Assembly (NCBI RefSeq): GCF_900102465.1
Contig: NZ_FNBW01000002.1
Coordinates: forward strand, 124,001-188,000
Length of the DNA stretch: 64,000 nt
Direction of reading: 5' to 3'
Origin: Thalassobaculum litoreum DSM 18839
GTDB taxonomy: Bacteria; Pseudomonadota; Alphaproteobacteria; Thalassobaculales; Thalassobaculaceae
The notes below the pieces were generated by a model that saw nothing but the letters and a program-made list of their open reading frames with translations, searched no databases and was not told where the DNA came from. Made by a program: the position numbers and the translations under genes. Of the stretch, positions 15,802 to 26,154 are shown in pieces. How positions within the stretch are numbered: the first letter of the stretch is position 1; each line of letters begins with the position of its first letter.

Positions 15802-16980
15802 TTACGCCGCCTTGTCGCCGAGCACGGTCTCGACCAGTTCGGTCCAGTAGCTCGCTCCCCAGGTCAGGACCTCGTCGTTGAAGTCGTAGCCCGGGTTGTG
15901 CAGGCCCTCGCCCGGGCCGGCCGGACCGTTGCCGATCCAGACATAGGCGCCCGGCTTCTCCTGCAGCATGTAGGCGAAGTCCTCTCCGCCCATGCTCGGC
16001 AGCAGGTCGCCTACCACGTTGTCCGCGCCCATCAGGCCGGCGGCGACGTCGGCGGCCACAACGGACTCCGCCTCGCTGTTCACGGTCGCCGGATAGCCGT
16101 AGCGGAAGTTCAACTCGCCGCTGCCGCCATTGGCCGCCGGGATACCCTCGACGATCGCGCGCATCCGCTCCTCGGCCATCTTCATGACCTCCTCGGAATA
16201 GGTCCGCACGGTCCCGCGCAGCACGACCGAGGGTGGGATCACGTTGTAGGCGTCGCCGGCATGGATCTGGGTGACCGAGACCACGAGGCTGTCCACCGGA
16301 TGGGTGTTGCGGCTGGCGATCGACTGCAGCGCGCCGACCACCTGGGAGGCCACGACGATCGGATCGACCGTCTGATGCGGCATGGCGGCATGGCCGCCCT
16401 TGCCGTGGATGGTGATGTCGAACACGCCGGTGCCCGCCATCATCGGCCCCGGCATCACCGCGAGCTTGCCGACTTCCAGACCCGGCCAGTTATGCATGCC
16501 CCACACACTCTCGACCGGAAAGTCCTTGAACAGGCCCTCCTCGATCATCACCCGGCCGCCGCCGCCGCCCTCTTCGGCCGGCTGGAAGATGAAATAGACG
16601 GTGCCGTCGAAGTTCCGGGTTTCCGACAGATACTTGGCGGCGCCGAGCAGCATGGTGGTGTGCCCGTCATGGCCGCAGGCGTGCATCTTGCCCTCGGTCT
16701 TCGACTTGTAGGGGATGTCGTTCGCCTCGTAGACCGGCAGCGCGTCCATGTCGGCGCGCAGGGCGATCGCCCGGCCGCTGTCGGTCTTGCCCATCAGCTT
16801 GCCGACCACGCCGGTCTTCGCCAGGCCCCGATGCACCTCGACGCCGAACTCCTCCAGCTTCTTGGCTACGAAGTCGGAGGTCAGGACCTCCTCGAAGCAC
16901 AGTTCCGGGTTCTCGTGCAGGTACCGGCGCCACTCGGTCATGTCGGCGTGGAAATCGGCGATTCGGTTGATGATGGGCAT
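15802..16980 (-). CDS. M20-family amidohydrolase (hippurate hydrolase-like)
   Basis: Metal-dependent amidohydrolase of 392 aa that cleaves N-acyl amino acids or similar amides (HipO/IAA-amino-acid hydrolase group). Seen are RRYLHENPELCFEE at the start and ALRADMDALPV. ACGHDGHT at about 101-108 carries the conserved metal-binding Cys and His. FQPAEEGGGGG holds the catalytic Glu pair near 136-137. SMGGEDFAYMLQEKPGAYV has the late ligand. Length and order are standard. It may act with the peptide-type transporters nearby in using N-acylated amino acids or peptides (inference). Confidence 0.93.
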   Translation of the reverse strand: MPIINRIADFHADMTEWRRYLHENPELCFEEVLTSDFVAKKLEEFGVEVHRGLAKTGVVGKLMGKTDSGRAIALRADMDALPVYEANDIPYKSKTEGKMHACGHDGHTTMLLGAAKYLSETRNFDGTVYFIFQPAEEGGGGGRVMIEEGLFKDFPVESVWGMHNWPGLEVGKLAVMPGPMMAGTGVFDITIHGKGGHAAMPHQTVDPIVVASQVVGALQSIASRNTHPVDSLVVSVTQIHAGDAYNVIPPSVVLRGTVRTYSEEVMKMAEERMRAIVEGIPAANGGSGELNFRYGYPATVNSEAESVVAADVAAGLMGADNVVGDLLPSMGGEDFAYMLQEKPGAYVWIGNGPAGPGEGLHNPGYDFNDEVLTWGASYWTELVETVLGDKAA

Positions 16981-17238
16981 GGCAGCGCTCCGGATGTCGT
17001 TGCCGCCAGATTAGGCCTGCACGCTGCCGGTGTCATCCATGCTGCGAGGCAACAAAGTCATGCATTGCGCGAAAGGCTGGGGCGCGGATTCAGCGCACGA
17101 CCGAAGCGCGAAATCGCCGTAAAGGGTGCACCGCACGCGGAATCCCGGACGTGCTCTAGGGGGCCGGGGAAAAGGCATCAGAACTGCGCGCTGCCGGCCG
17201 GCGAGAAGGGCTTCTCCGGTTTGTTAAAGGAGTTGCCT

Positions 17239-17577
17239 GTGTCCGTCGACACGACCTGGTGCGCCGCAGAAGCGGCCGCCAAGCTTTTGAGTGCCTTGCA
17301 AAACCTAATCCCGACATGTCCGAGAGACGGAGGCCAACCGCACCGGAACACGATGCGGACGATCACCCGCTGCGTCTCGGAAATGCTGACCGATGCCGGC
17401 CTCTGCAACGGTCCCAGCTGCAGACTAGACTCTCCGTCGATCAGCCACGAACAGATCGCCGAGATCCTGCGGACCCTGCAGGTCGCTCTGGAGGACGAGT
17501 CGTCGACCTCCGACGCGGTGGCCGCCGGCATCCTGACCGATCTGCACGACCGGCTTGCAGTCCTTCAGGACGGCTGA
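17239..17577 (+). CDS. Small hypothetical protein
   Basis: Predicted 112-aa protein starting at GTG 17239, with a good ribosome binding site AAAGGAG 6 nt upstream. It has five cysteines, four of them in the first half (TTWCAAEAAA, IPTCPRD, TRCVSEM, GLCNGPSC). The C-terminal half is helical and acidic (EQIAEILRTLQVALEDES). It has no recognised domain and no signal peptide. It stands alone between two leftward hydrolase genes. The strong ribosome binding site supports it, while the absence of a family is a weakness. Confidence 0.5.
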   Translation: MSVDTTWCAAEAAAKLLSALQNLIPTCPRDGGQPHRNTMRTITRCVSEMLTDAGLCNGPSCRLDSPSISHEQIAEILRTLQVALEDESSTSDAVAAGILTDLHDRLAVLQDG

Positions 17578-17612
17578 CCGGCGATCCGGTCGAGCCGTCC
17601 CGAAGGGCGACG

Positions 17613-18842
17613 TCACGGCGTCATGGTCGGGCCGAGAGCCGGCCGTTCGGTCGCGGCACCGGTCACCGCCACGCCGTTCTTCACCACCATGCGGTGGTTG
17701 GCCCGGCGCGCGACCTTGGTGATATCGGCCAGCGGGTCGCCGTCGACGATCAGCAGGTCAGCGGCCTTGCCGTCGGCGATGGTGCCGCGGTCCTCAAGAC
17801 GCATCAGGTCGCAGCCGTTGCGGGTGGAGACGGTGATCGCGTCCATCGGGCTGATCCCGGTTTCCGCCACCATGTACTCCAGCTCCAGCGCGTTCTCGCC
17901 GTGCTTGTTGTACGGGGTGCCCGCGTCGGTCCCCATGGCGATCTTGCCGCCGGCCTCGTAGAACTTCTTGATCGAGGCGACGTGGTGCACGACGACCCGC
18001 TCGCATTTCTCCACCGCATAGGCCGGCACGCCGTGGTCCTTGTTGGCCAGGATGTTCTTCACCGCCGCCAGGGTCGGGACGAGATAGGTGCCGTGGGACA
18101 GCATCTCCTCCACGCACTCGTCGGTCATGAAGATGCCGTGCTCGATCGAGTCCACACCGCCGCGCACCGCGTTGAGGATGCCCTCCGAGCCCTGGGCATG
18201 GCTGGCGCAGGTGCGGTGGAAGCGATGGCCTTCGGAGATGCCGGCCTTCATCTCCTCGGCCGTGTAGTGGGCGTCCTCCGGGTTCACGCCCGGGGTCATC
18301 ACGCCGCCGGTCGCCATGATCTTGATCAGGTCGGAGCCGGCATGGATCTGCTCGCGCACCGCCTTGATCACCTCGTCGACGCCGTCGGCGATTCGGCCAT
18401 TGCGGTGGCCGTGGCCGCCGGTCATGCACACGACCTTGCCGGAGGCGCGGATGGTCGGTCCGAGCTGCCGGCCGGTGTTGCACGCGTCACGGACGGCGAA
18501 TTCCAGATAGTCCTTGCCGCCGCAGTCGCGCACCGCGGTGATGCCGCCGCGCAGGGAGGTCTGGGCATTGTCCAGCGCCTTCATGGTGAGCTGGCTCTCG
18601 CGCAGGGCGATCATCGAGGCCCAAGGATTGCCCTCGGCGCCGTAGCAGAGATGGACGTGGCAGTCGACGAGGCCCGGGAGCAGCGTGCCGCCGGAGGTGT
18701 CGACCCGCTCGCCCGAGAAGCCGGCGAACTCGGCGAGCGGGGCGAACCGCGTGATCTTCGCCCCCTCGACCAGTACGCCGTGGTCGTCGTGGACATTGCC
18801 GGCGCCGTCGATGACGCGTCCGCCGGAGTACAAGGTGGCCAT
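17613..18842 (-). CDS. Amidohydrolase (imidazolonepropionase/prolidase-like metal-dependent hydrolase)
   Basis: Cytoplasmic metal-dependent hydrolase of 409 aa in the amidohydrolase superfamily. LLPGLVDCHVHLCYG carries the HxH metal site (H62, H64). Other ligands are in CASHAQGSEGI, DSIEHGIFM and GTDAGTPY. The family end signature ADLLIVDGDPLADI is present. SDLIKIMATGGVMTPG is typical of the group that includes Sgx9260-like Xaa-Arg or Xaa-Pro dipeptidases and carbaryl-hydrolase-like enzymes. Substrate cannot be fixed. The neighbouring M20 amidohydrolase and peptide transporters suggest peptide or amide catabolism. Confidence 0.88.
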   Translation of the reverse strand: MATLYSGGRVIDGAGNVHDDHGVLVEGAKITRFAPLAEFAGFSGERVDTSGGTLLPGLVDCHVHLCYGAEGNPWASMIALRESQLTMKALDNAQTSLRGGITAVRDCGGKDYLEFAVRDACNTGRQLGPTIRASGKVVCMTGGHGHRNGRIADGVDEVIKAVREQIHAGSDLIKIMATGGVMTPGVNPEDAHYTAEEMKAGISEGHRFHRTCASHAQGSEGILNAVRGGVDSIEHGIFMTDECVEEMLSHGTYLVPTLAAVKNILANKDHGVPAYAVEKCERVVVHHVASIKKFYEAGGKIAMGTDAGTPYNKHGENALELEYMVAETGISPMDAITVSTRNGCDLMRLEDRGTIADGKAADLLIVDGDPLADITKVARRANHRMVVKNGVAVTGAATERPALGPTMTP

Positions 18843-19038
18843 TCAGGGCTCTCCTATTAATGGGTTGCTGCCCCCGCTTATCCGATCGCCGCAGGCCACC
18901 ACAAGCCCGCACGTCCGCTTCGATCGGCGGCCGCAGACAAGCGCGTGGCTCTGGCGACGATATTCGTCTAACGTCTATACACAGTGAGCGGGCGATCTCT
19001 CGCCTTCCTCAATCTGCACCGGTCCGCGGAGCCTCACT

Positions 19039-21000
19039 GTGAGCAATGACACACCTGCTTCCACCGGGATGGCTTCGAAGGCGGTCGACTGGACGCTGGC
19101 GACCGTCGCCGCGATCGGAAGCTTCATCCTGATGCTGAAGCTCGGCGCGTTCCACGCCACGCCGCCGGAGTCCCTCGACGGGGCCTGGCAGGCGGCGCTT
19201 CAGTTCGCCTGGCTGCACGATCTTCAGGTCGGCCGGGACATCGTCTTCCCGCACGGCCCCTACGGCGCCTTCTACGCTCAGCTCTACCATCCCGATCTCG
19301 TCGGCCTGTGGTACGCGATACGCCTGTCCCATGCGGTGGTTCTGGCGGTGGCCCTGGTCTGGACGCTGCGGGTGGTCGCCGGCCCCGGTCTGGGGTGGCG
19401 GGTGCTGGCCTGCGGCCTCGCCCTGCTGGCGGCCGCCGCCCTGGTGCCCGGTCCCGACGGGATCTGGATGCTGGCCTCCTTCCTGCTGATCGGCCTCGCC
19501 GTGGACGACCGCAGGGCGCCGCCGCTGCTGATCGTGCTGCTGGTGGCGGCGATCGCGCTCGCCACCCTGGCCAAGTTCTCCTTCCTGGTGATGGGGGTGA
19601 CCGCCCTGATCGCCTGGACCGCCGCCGCCGCCTTCCGCCGCGACCCCATGGCGCTGCTGGCCATCCCGCTCTATGTCGCCGCGATCGTGCTGCTGTGGAT
19701 CGGTGCCGGCCAGGAACTGTCCGGGTTCGCCGACTGGGTGCGCGTGTCGTTCGAGGTCGGCAGCGGCTACGCGGCCGCCATGTCCCTGACCAGCAACCGT
19801 TATGACCTCGCGGTCTACGGCGCACTCGTCGTGCTCCTGCTGCTTGGGGTCTGGGTCGGGTTCCGGACCCAGTCCGCCTTGGCGGTGAAGGCCATCGTCG
19901 TGCTGGGCTGGCTGGCGCTGTTCATGTTCGTGGCCAAGGCCGGCTTCGTGCGCCATGACGGCCACGCGGTCTTCCCCTTCGAGATGGCCGTGGCCGCCGC
20001 CGCCCTCGTCGTTGCGCATGGCCTGCCGCCGCATCGCGGCACCGGGCAGCTCTTCGCCCTGCAGGCGCTGGCCCTGGTCGGCGCCGTCGGCTGGCTGGCG
20101 GTCGCGCATACGCGCCTGACGCCCAGCGAGCACACGATCGACCGGCAGATCGCCAGCCGCGTCGTCCATGCGCCGGCGCTGCTGCTGGGGATCGCCAACG
20201 ATCTGCTGTCGCAGCAGGGCAAGGCGGCGCACTACCGTGACTACGCTGACAAGTCGCGCGCGCTTCTGGGCGGCCCGCATCCCCGGATCGCGTCGGCCGC
20301 CTCGGTCGATGTCTATTCCTACATGATCGCTCCGCCGATCCTGGCCGGCCTGCCGTACCACCCCCGGCCGGTGATCCAGTCCTACCAGTCCTATATGCCG
20401 GCGCTGGCCGACCGGGACGTGAAGGAGGTCCGCCGCACGGGCGCGGAGGTCTATGTCCTGCAGGTCGGCAGCATCGACAACCGCCCGCCCCTCGCCGATG
20501 GCGGCCATCTCTGGCCGGAGTTCCTGTCGCTCTACAACCCGGTGGACCAGGTCCCCCTCGGCCTCGTGATCGAGCGCCGGGCCGAGCCGCTGACGCTCGA
20601 GACCCGCAAGCTGGTTGACGGCAAGAACCGCTACAACAGCTGGATCGAGCTGCCCGCTCCCGCTCCGGGCACCATCCTTCAGGTCAAGGGCGGGATCCGT
20701 CCGACCCTGCTCGGCCGCGCCTTCGGGCTCGCGTTCAAGCCGCCGCAGCTCACCATCACCCTGCGCCGGGCCGATGGCAGCGAGCAGATCCACCGGCTGG
20801 TGCCCGGCCAGCTCGGCGCCGGCTTCCCGGTTTCGCCGCTCATGACCACACCGCAGGAGGTCCGCGCCCTGTTCGAGGGTGAGGCCGCCGGCGCGCCGGT
20901 CACCGCCTTCCGGATCAACGCCGGCCGGCTTCAACAGGCGTTCTGGGGCAGTGCGTTCCCGCTAACCGTCACCGAGATCCACCGGCCGGGCCAGGGCTGA
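19039..21000 (+). CDS. Large polytopic membrane protein, unknown function
   Basis: A 653-aa protein starting at GTG 19039. About ten hydrophobic helices fill residues 15-360, followed by a roughly 290-aa extracytoplasmic-looking C-terminal domain. The layout (an early lumenal loop LDGAWQAALQFAWLHDLQVG, then the helices, then a soluble domain) resembles GT-C glycosyltransferases or mannosyltransferase-like proteins, but no catalytic motif is certain. The C-terminal part has SYQSYMPALADRDVKEV and SIDNRPPLADGGHLWPE. Its end overlaps the convergent ribokinase gene by 39 nt. Function is not assigned. Confidence 0.72.
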   Translation: MSNDTPASTGMASKAVDWTLATVAAIGSFILMLKLGAFHATPPESLDGAWQAALQFAWLHDLQVGRDIVFPHGPYGAFYAQLYHPDLVGLWYAIRLSHAVVLAVALVWTLRVVAGPGLGWRVLACGLALLAAAALVPGPDGIWMLASFLLIGLAVDDRRAPPLLIVLLVAAIALATLAKFSFLVMGVTALIAWTAAAAFRRDPMALLAIPLYVAAIVLLWIGAGQELSGFADWVRVSFEVGSGYAAAMSLTSNRYDLAVYGALVVLLLLGVWVGFRTQSALAVKAIVVLGWLALFMFVAKAGFVRHDGHAVFPFEMAVAAAALVVAHGLPPHRGTGQLFALQALALVGAVGWLAVAHTRLTPSEHTIDRQIASRVVHAPALLLGIANDLLSQQGKAAHYRDYADKSRALLGGPHPRIASAASVDVYSYMIAPPILAGLPYHPRPVIQSYQSYMPALADRDVKEVRRTGAEVYVLQVGSIDNRPPLADGGHLWPEFLSLYNPVDQVPLGLVIERRAEPLTLETRKLVDGKNRYNSWIELPAPAPGTILQVKGGIRPTLLGRAFGLAFKPPQLTITLRRADGSEQIHRLVPGQLGAGFPVSPLMTTPQEVRALFEGEAAGAPVTAFRINAGRLQQAFWGSAFPLTVTEIHRPGQG

Positions 21001-21882
21001 CAACCGGCCGTCGATCTCTGCCGCGTCCGGCAGAGCCGCCGCCGCGCCCGGCCGGGTGCAGGTGAGACCGGCCGCGACCGAGGCCCTGTGCAGGGCATTC
21101 GGCAGCCCCATCCCGACATCGAGCGAAGCCGCCAGGACGCCGACGAACGCGTCGCCGGCGCCGACGGTATCGACCGCCTGTACCGCCAGCGTGCCCACCC
21201 GGCAGCCCCGGCCGTCCGGCGTCACCGCGAGGGCGCCGTCGCCCCCCAGGGTGACGACGCAGGTCAGTTCATGGGCCGCGGCGAGGCCGCGCGCGGTCTC
21301 CAGGGGCGGCGCTGCACTCCCGGCCAGCACGGCCGCCTCGCCCTCGTTGACGATCAGCAGATCGACATCGGCCAGCACCTCCGGCGGCAGCGGCCGGGCC
21401 GGCGCCAGGTTGAGGATCGTACGTGCGCCCGCCCGGCGGGCCGCCGCCAGCGCCGCGGCCGTGGCCTCGGGCGGGATCTCCATCTGGCAGACCAGCGTGT
21501 CGCCGGGGCCGAGGGCGACGCTCTCCAGCATCGAGGCCACCACCGCCATATTGGCGCCGCTGCCGACGACGATCTGGTTCTCGCCCGAGCGCTCGACCAT
21601 GACCACCGCCGTCCCCGTGGCGCCTGGCACCTCGCGCACGCCTGAGACGTCGCATCCGGCCGCCGTCAGGGACGCCAGAACCGGGGCGCCCAGCCCGTCC
21701 TCTCCGACACAACCGACGAACCGCGTCGGCGCGCCTGCCTTGGCCGCGGCGGTGGCCTGGTTCGCGCCCTTGCCGCCGGGAAGCTGAACGATCTCCCGGG
21801 TAAGCACGGTCTCGCCGGGGGCAGGCAGCCGGTCGAGATTGAACAGCAGGTCGACGTTGAGGGAGCCGAAGACGGTGATCAT
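20962..21882 (-). CDS. rbsK: Ribokinase-like PfkB sugar kinase
   Basis: Cytoplasmic kinase of 306 aa predicted to phosphorylate ribose at O5. The two PfkB signatures are intact: PGGKGANQATAAAKAG near residue 40 and DTVGAGDAFVGVL with the catalytic Asp near 240. The N-terminal ITVFGSLNVDLLF is typical of RbsK. The start ATG at 21882 was preferred over an extension of 27 residues without similarity. No ribose transporter is adjacent, but a nucleoside carrier lies about 6 kb away. The symbol is by family; another sugar is possible. Its 3' end overlaps the preceding convergent gene. Confidence 0.85.
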   Translation of the reverse strand: MITVFGSLNVDLLFNLDRLPAPGETVLTREIVQLPGGKGANQATAAAKAGAPTRFVGCVGEDGLGAPVLASLTAAGCDVSGVREVPGATGTAVVMVERSGENQIVVGSGANMAVVASMLESVALGPGDTLVCQMEIPPEATAAALAAARRAGARTILNLAPARPLPPEVLADVDLLIVNEGEAAVLAGSAAPPLETARGLAAAHELTCVVTLGGDGALAVTPDGRGCRVGTLAVQAVDTVGAGDAFVGVLAASLDVGMGLPNALHRASVAAGLTCTRPGAAAALPDAAEIDGRLSALARPVDLGDG

Positions 21883-21961
21883 GTCCGAGCCTTGTGCGGG
21901 TTCGTTGCTGTGCCATGGTGGCACCGGCCCGCAGACGGTGGCCAGTCCGCCGGTCCCGCGC

Positions 21962-21989
21962 AAAAGAAAACGGCGCCCGAAGGCGCCGT
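21962..21989 (-). terminator. Rho-independent terminator of the peptide ABC operon
   Basis: Read leftward: stem ACGGCGCC, loop TTCG, stem GGCGCCGT, followed by the T-rich TTTCTTTTG. The 8-bp perfect stem with a UUCG tetraloop starts 5 nt after the stop of the last ABC gene. Confidence 0.9.
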
Positions 21990-21994
21990 CGTTG

Positions 21995-23090
21995 TCAGGC
22001 CAGCCCTTCCGGCCTTGCCGGTAGCGTCAGCATCGGGCCGTCAGGGATGCGGCCTTCCTCGATGCCGTGGCAGGCGACGATGGCGCCGTCGCTCAGTGGA
22101 CGCGGCATGGGAATCTCCGCGCGGCAGCGCTCGTTGGCGAAGGGACAGCGCGGATGGAACGTGCAGCCCGGCGGCGGGGTGATCGGGTTCGGCACTTCGC
22201 CGGCCACCGGCGTCCGCTCGCGCCCGCTCATGTCCAGGTCCGGAATCGTGTCCAGCAGCAGCCGCGTATACGGGTGGCGCGGCGTGGTGAACAGTGTCTT
22301 CGCCGGCGCCACCTCGACCAGCTTGCCGAGATACATCACGCCGACGCGGTCGCTGATGTGATAGACGACCGCCAGGTTGTGGCTGATGAACAGATAGGTC
22401 AGCCCGAACTCGCGCTGCAGGTCCTTCATCAGGTTCAGGATCTGCGCCTGCACCGAGACGTCCAGCGCCGAGGTCGGCTCGTCGCAGACCAGGAACTCGG
22501 GCTCCGAGGCGAGCGCACGGGCGATGGAGATGCGCTGGCGCTGGCCGCCGGAGAACTCGTGCGGGTACTTCTCGCCGTCGCGGGCGTTCAGCTTCACCGT
22601 TTCCAGCAGATCGCCGACCCGGGCGTCGATCGCCGCCTGTCCCTTGGCCAGATCGAAGGCACGGATCGGCTCGGCAATGATGTCACGCACCCGCCAGCGC
22701 GGATTCAGGCTGGCATAGGGGTCCTGGAAGATCATCTGCAGCCGGCGACGCATCGGCGCCATCTGCTGCCGGCTCAGGCCGGCGATGTCCCGGCCCTCCA
22801 ACTCGATCGAGCCCTCGGTCGGGCCGTAGAGGCCGACGATCAGCCGCGCCACCGTGGACTTGCCGCAGCCGGACTCTCCCACGAGGCCGAAGGTCTCGCC
22901 CTGGCCGATCTCGAAATCGATTCCGTCCACCGCCCGCAGGATCTGCTTGGGCTGGCGCTCGATCATCCGGTTCAGCCAGGGGGCGGACACGTCGAAATAC
23001 CGCTTCAGCCCCTGCACCTTGAGCATGGCGACCTCGTGGCCGCCGGCATCGCGGATCTTCGCCCGGGCCTCGCGCTTCTTGGCGACTGCT

Positions 23091-23098
<8 letters not shown>
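21995..23098 (-). CDS. Peptide-type ABC ATPase (OppF/DppF-like)
   Basis: Cytoplasmic ATPase subunit of 367 aa. Walker A GESGCGKST, Q-loop MIFQDPYASLNPRW, signature FSGGQRQRISIARAL and Walker B FLVCDEPTSALDVS are all present. The C-terminal oligopeptide-type extension has PGCTFHPRCPFANERC, the cysteine set that in this group binds a 4Fe-4S cluster. The ATG at 23098 overlaps the stop of the partner ATPase gene by 8 nt. It is the last gene of the operon oppA-B-C-D-F and is followed by a terminator. Confidence 0.95.
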
Positions 23099-24131
<1,033 letters not shown>

Positions 24132-24135
24132 CGGA

Positions 24136-25083
24136 TCAGCGCAGCTTCGGGTTCAGGGCGTCACGCAGCCAGTCGCCCAACAGGTTGACGGCGAGCACCA
24201 GAATGGCGAGGGCGGCGCCGGGGAAGATCGTGATCCACCACTCGCCGGAGAACAGGTAGTCGTTGCCGACGCGGATCAGCGTGCCGAGCGACGGCTCGGT
24301 CGGCGGCAGACCGACACCGAGGAAGGACAGCGTCGCCTCGGCGATGATCGCCAGCGCGAGCTGGATCGTGGCGATGACCAGAACCGGGCCGAGCACGTTC
24401 GGCAGGATGTGGCGCCACATGATCAGCACCGGCCGGATGCCGATGACGTGGGCCGCCTGGACGTATTCCTTGTTGCGCTCGACCATGGTGGAGCCGCGCA
24501 CGGTACGGGCGTACTGCACCCAGTTCGACAGACCGATCGACAGGATCAGCACCGCATAGGCCAGGTCCGCCTGGTTCTGCAGCTCGATCACGCCGCGCAG
24601 CACGCCGTTGATCAGCAAAGCGATCAGGATCGACGGGAAGGAGAGCTGGATCTCCGCCACGCGCATGATGAAGGCGTCGATCGCGCCGCCGACGAAGCCG
24701 GAGATCAGGCCGAGGCCGACGCCGAGGATCAGCGACAGGATCACGCTGGCGAAACCGATCAGCAGCGAGACCCGGCTGCCGTAGATGATCGCCGACAGCA
24801 CGTCGCGGCCCTGGATGTCGGTGCCGAGCAGGAAGCGGGGGTCGCCGTACTCCATCCAGGCCGGCGGCAGGGAGGCGTCGAGCAGTGTGATCGACGCCAG
24901 GTCGAACGGATCGTGCGGCGCCACCAGCGGTCCGAAGGCCGCCATGAAGAAGTACAGGAAGGTGATCGCCGCGGCGACCATGGTCACCGGCGAGCGGGTG
25001 AAGCTGTACCAGATGTCGCCGTCGAAGAAGCGGCGCATGCCGTCCATGAAGCCGGAACCCGAGGTCATGTTCGTATCAGCCAT
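24136..25083 (-). CDS. Peptide-type ABC permease (OppC/DppC-like)
   Basis: Inner-membrane permease of 315 aa. Typical DppC features are FGPLVAPHDPFDL, FLLGTDIQGRDVLSAIIYGS and an EAA loop ending HILPNVLGPVLV. TLSFLGVGLPPTEPSLGTLI marks the C-terminal region. The ATG at 25083 overlaps the stop of the OppB-like gene by 8 nt, as between the two ATPase genes. It forms the channel with the OppB-like subunit. Confidence 0.95.
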   Translation of the reverse strand: MADTNMTSGSGFMDGMRRFFDGDIWYSFTRSPVTMVAAAITFLYFFMAAFGPLVAPHDPFDLASITLLDASLPPAWMEYGDPRFLLGTDIQGRDVLSAIIYGSRVSLLIGFASVILSLILGVGLGLISGFVGGAIDAFIMRVAEIQLSFPSILIALLINGVLRGVIELQNQADLAYAVLILSIGLSNWVQYARTVRGSTMVERNKEYVQAAHVIGIRPVLIMWRHILPNVLGPVLVIATIQLALAIIAEATLSFLGVGLPPTEPSLGTLIRVGNDYLFSGEWWITIFPGAALAILVLAVNLLGDWLRDALNPKLR

Positions 25084-26065
25084 GGCCGCTGGCCTTTCCG
25101 GTATCCACGCGCAGGCGCGGGTCCACAACGTAGTAGAGCAGGTCGACGATCAGGTTGATCACCACGAAGAAGAACGCGATCAGCATCAGGTAGGCCGCCA
25201 TGATCGGGATATCGACGGTGGTCACCGCCTGCAGGAACATCTGGCCCATGCCCGGCCACTGGAACACGGTCTCGGTGATGATCGCGAAGGCGATGATCGA
25301 GCCGAGCTGCAGGCCGGTGATGGTGATCACCGGGACCAGCGTGTTCTTCAGCGCATGACCGAAATGGACGGCCCGGTTGGTCAGCCCCCGGGCCCGGGCG
25401 AACTTGATGTAGTCGGTGCGCAGCACTTCGAGCATCTCGGAGCGCACCAGACGCATGATCAGGGTGAGCTGGAACAGCCCCAGCGTGATCGACGGCATGA
25501 TCAGCGACTTCCAGCCGTCGATCGTCAGAAGCCCGGTCTTCCACAGCCCGATATCGATCAGCCCGCCGCGCCCGAAGGAGGGCAGCAGATTGAGCTGAAC
25601 CGAGAAGAAGAAGATCAGCAGGATACCGATCAGGAAGGTCGGCAGGCTGATGCCGACCAAGGATACCGACAGCAGGACCTTGGAGATGAATCCGTCTCTG
25701 TTCAGGCCGGCGTACACGCCCATGGGCACGCCGAGGAGCAGCGAGAACACCGCCGATACCAGCGCCAGCTCAAGGGTCGCCGGCATCCGCTCCACCAGCA
25801 TTTCGGCCACCGGGCGCTTGTGCTGGTAGGAGATGCCGAACTCGCCGGTCGCGGCCTTGCCGATGTAGCGGCCGAACTGGACCATGAACGGATCGTTGAG
25901 GCCGAGCCGCTCACGCAGCGCTTCGCGCTCGGCGATGCTGGTTTCGATGCCGACCATCTGGTTCACCGGATCGCCAACGAACCGGAACATCGAAAACGAC
26001 ACCAGCGCCACGAAGAACATGACGAAGAGCGATTGGATCAACCGTCTTAGAATGAAAGCGACCAT
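25076..26065 (-). CDS. Peptide-type ABC permease (OppB/DppB-like)
   Basis: Inner-membrane permease of 329 aa with six helices. It starts MVAFILRRLIQSLFVMFFVA, has FVGDPVNQMVG, and an EAA loop TDYIKFARARGLTNRAVHFG then HALKNTLVPVI. It is separated from the binding-protein gene by 89 bp containing a strong stem-loop. Otherwise it is coupled to the next gene by an 8-nt overlap. Confidence 0.95.
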   Translation of the reverse strand: MVAFILRRLIQSLFVMFFVALVSFSMFRFVGDPVNQMVGIETSIAEREALRERLGLNDPFMVQFGRYIGKAATGEFGISYQHKRPVAEMLVERMPATLELALVSAVFSLLLGVPMGVYAGLNRDGFISKVLLSVSLVGISLPTFLIGILLIFFFSVQLNLLPSFGRGGLIDIGLWKTGLLTIDGWKSLIMPSITLGLFQLTLIMRLVRSEMLEVLRTDYIKFARARGLTNRAVHFGHALKNTLVPVITITGLQLGSIIAFAIITETVFQWPGMGQMFLQAVTTVDIPIMAAYLMLIAFFFVVINLIVDLLYYVVDPRLRVDTGKASGHG

Positions 26066-26104
26066 AGGGCCCGCAACCTGAAACCGAACAAGGTCAAAAT
26101 CTAT

Positions 26105-26136
26105 GGTCCCGGCCCGCCCTCAGGCGGACCAGGACC
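26105..26136 (-). promoter_or_regulatory. Intercistronic stem-loop between binding protein and permease genes
   Basis: Arms 26123-26136 and 26105-26118 form a 14-bp stem in the leftward RNA (12 Watson-Crick pairs plus two G-U) with a TGAG loop. It is 18 nt after the substrate-binding-protein stop and has no long T-tract. Such hairpins often protect the 5' part of the message and keep the binding protein in excess; that role here is inference. Confidence 0.6.
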
Positions 26137-26154
26137 GGTTTAGTATCCGACGCG

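Noticed and set aside
18843-19038. Divergent promoter with TATACA near 18976
   Set aside because: A plausible -10 hexamer exists but no matching -35 box; the evidence is too weak to annotate. The 196-bp gap shows nothing else.
19009-20934. Long open frame opposite the membrane-protein gene
   Set aside because: Its translation is Gly/Gln/Asp/Arg-rich without motifs, while the plus-strand frame shows regular hydrophobic helices and ends properly against ribokinase.
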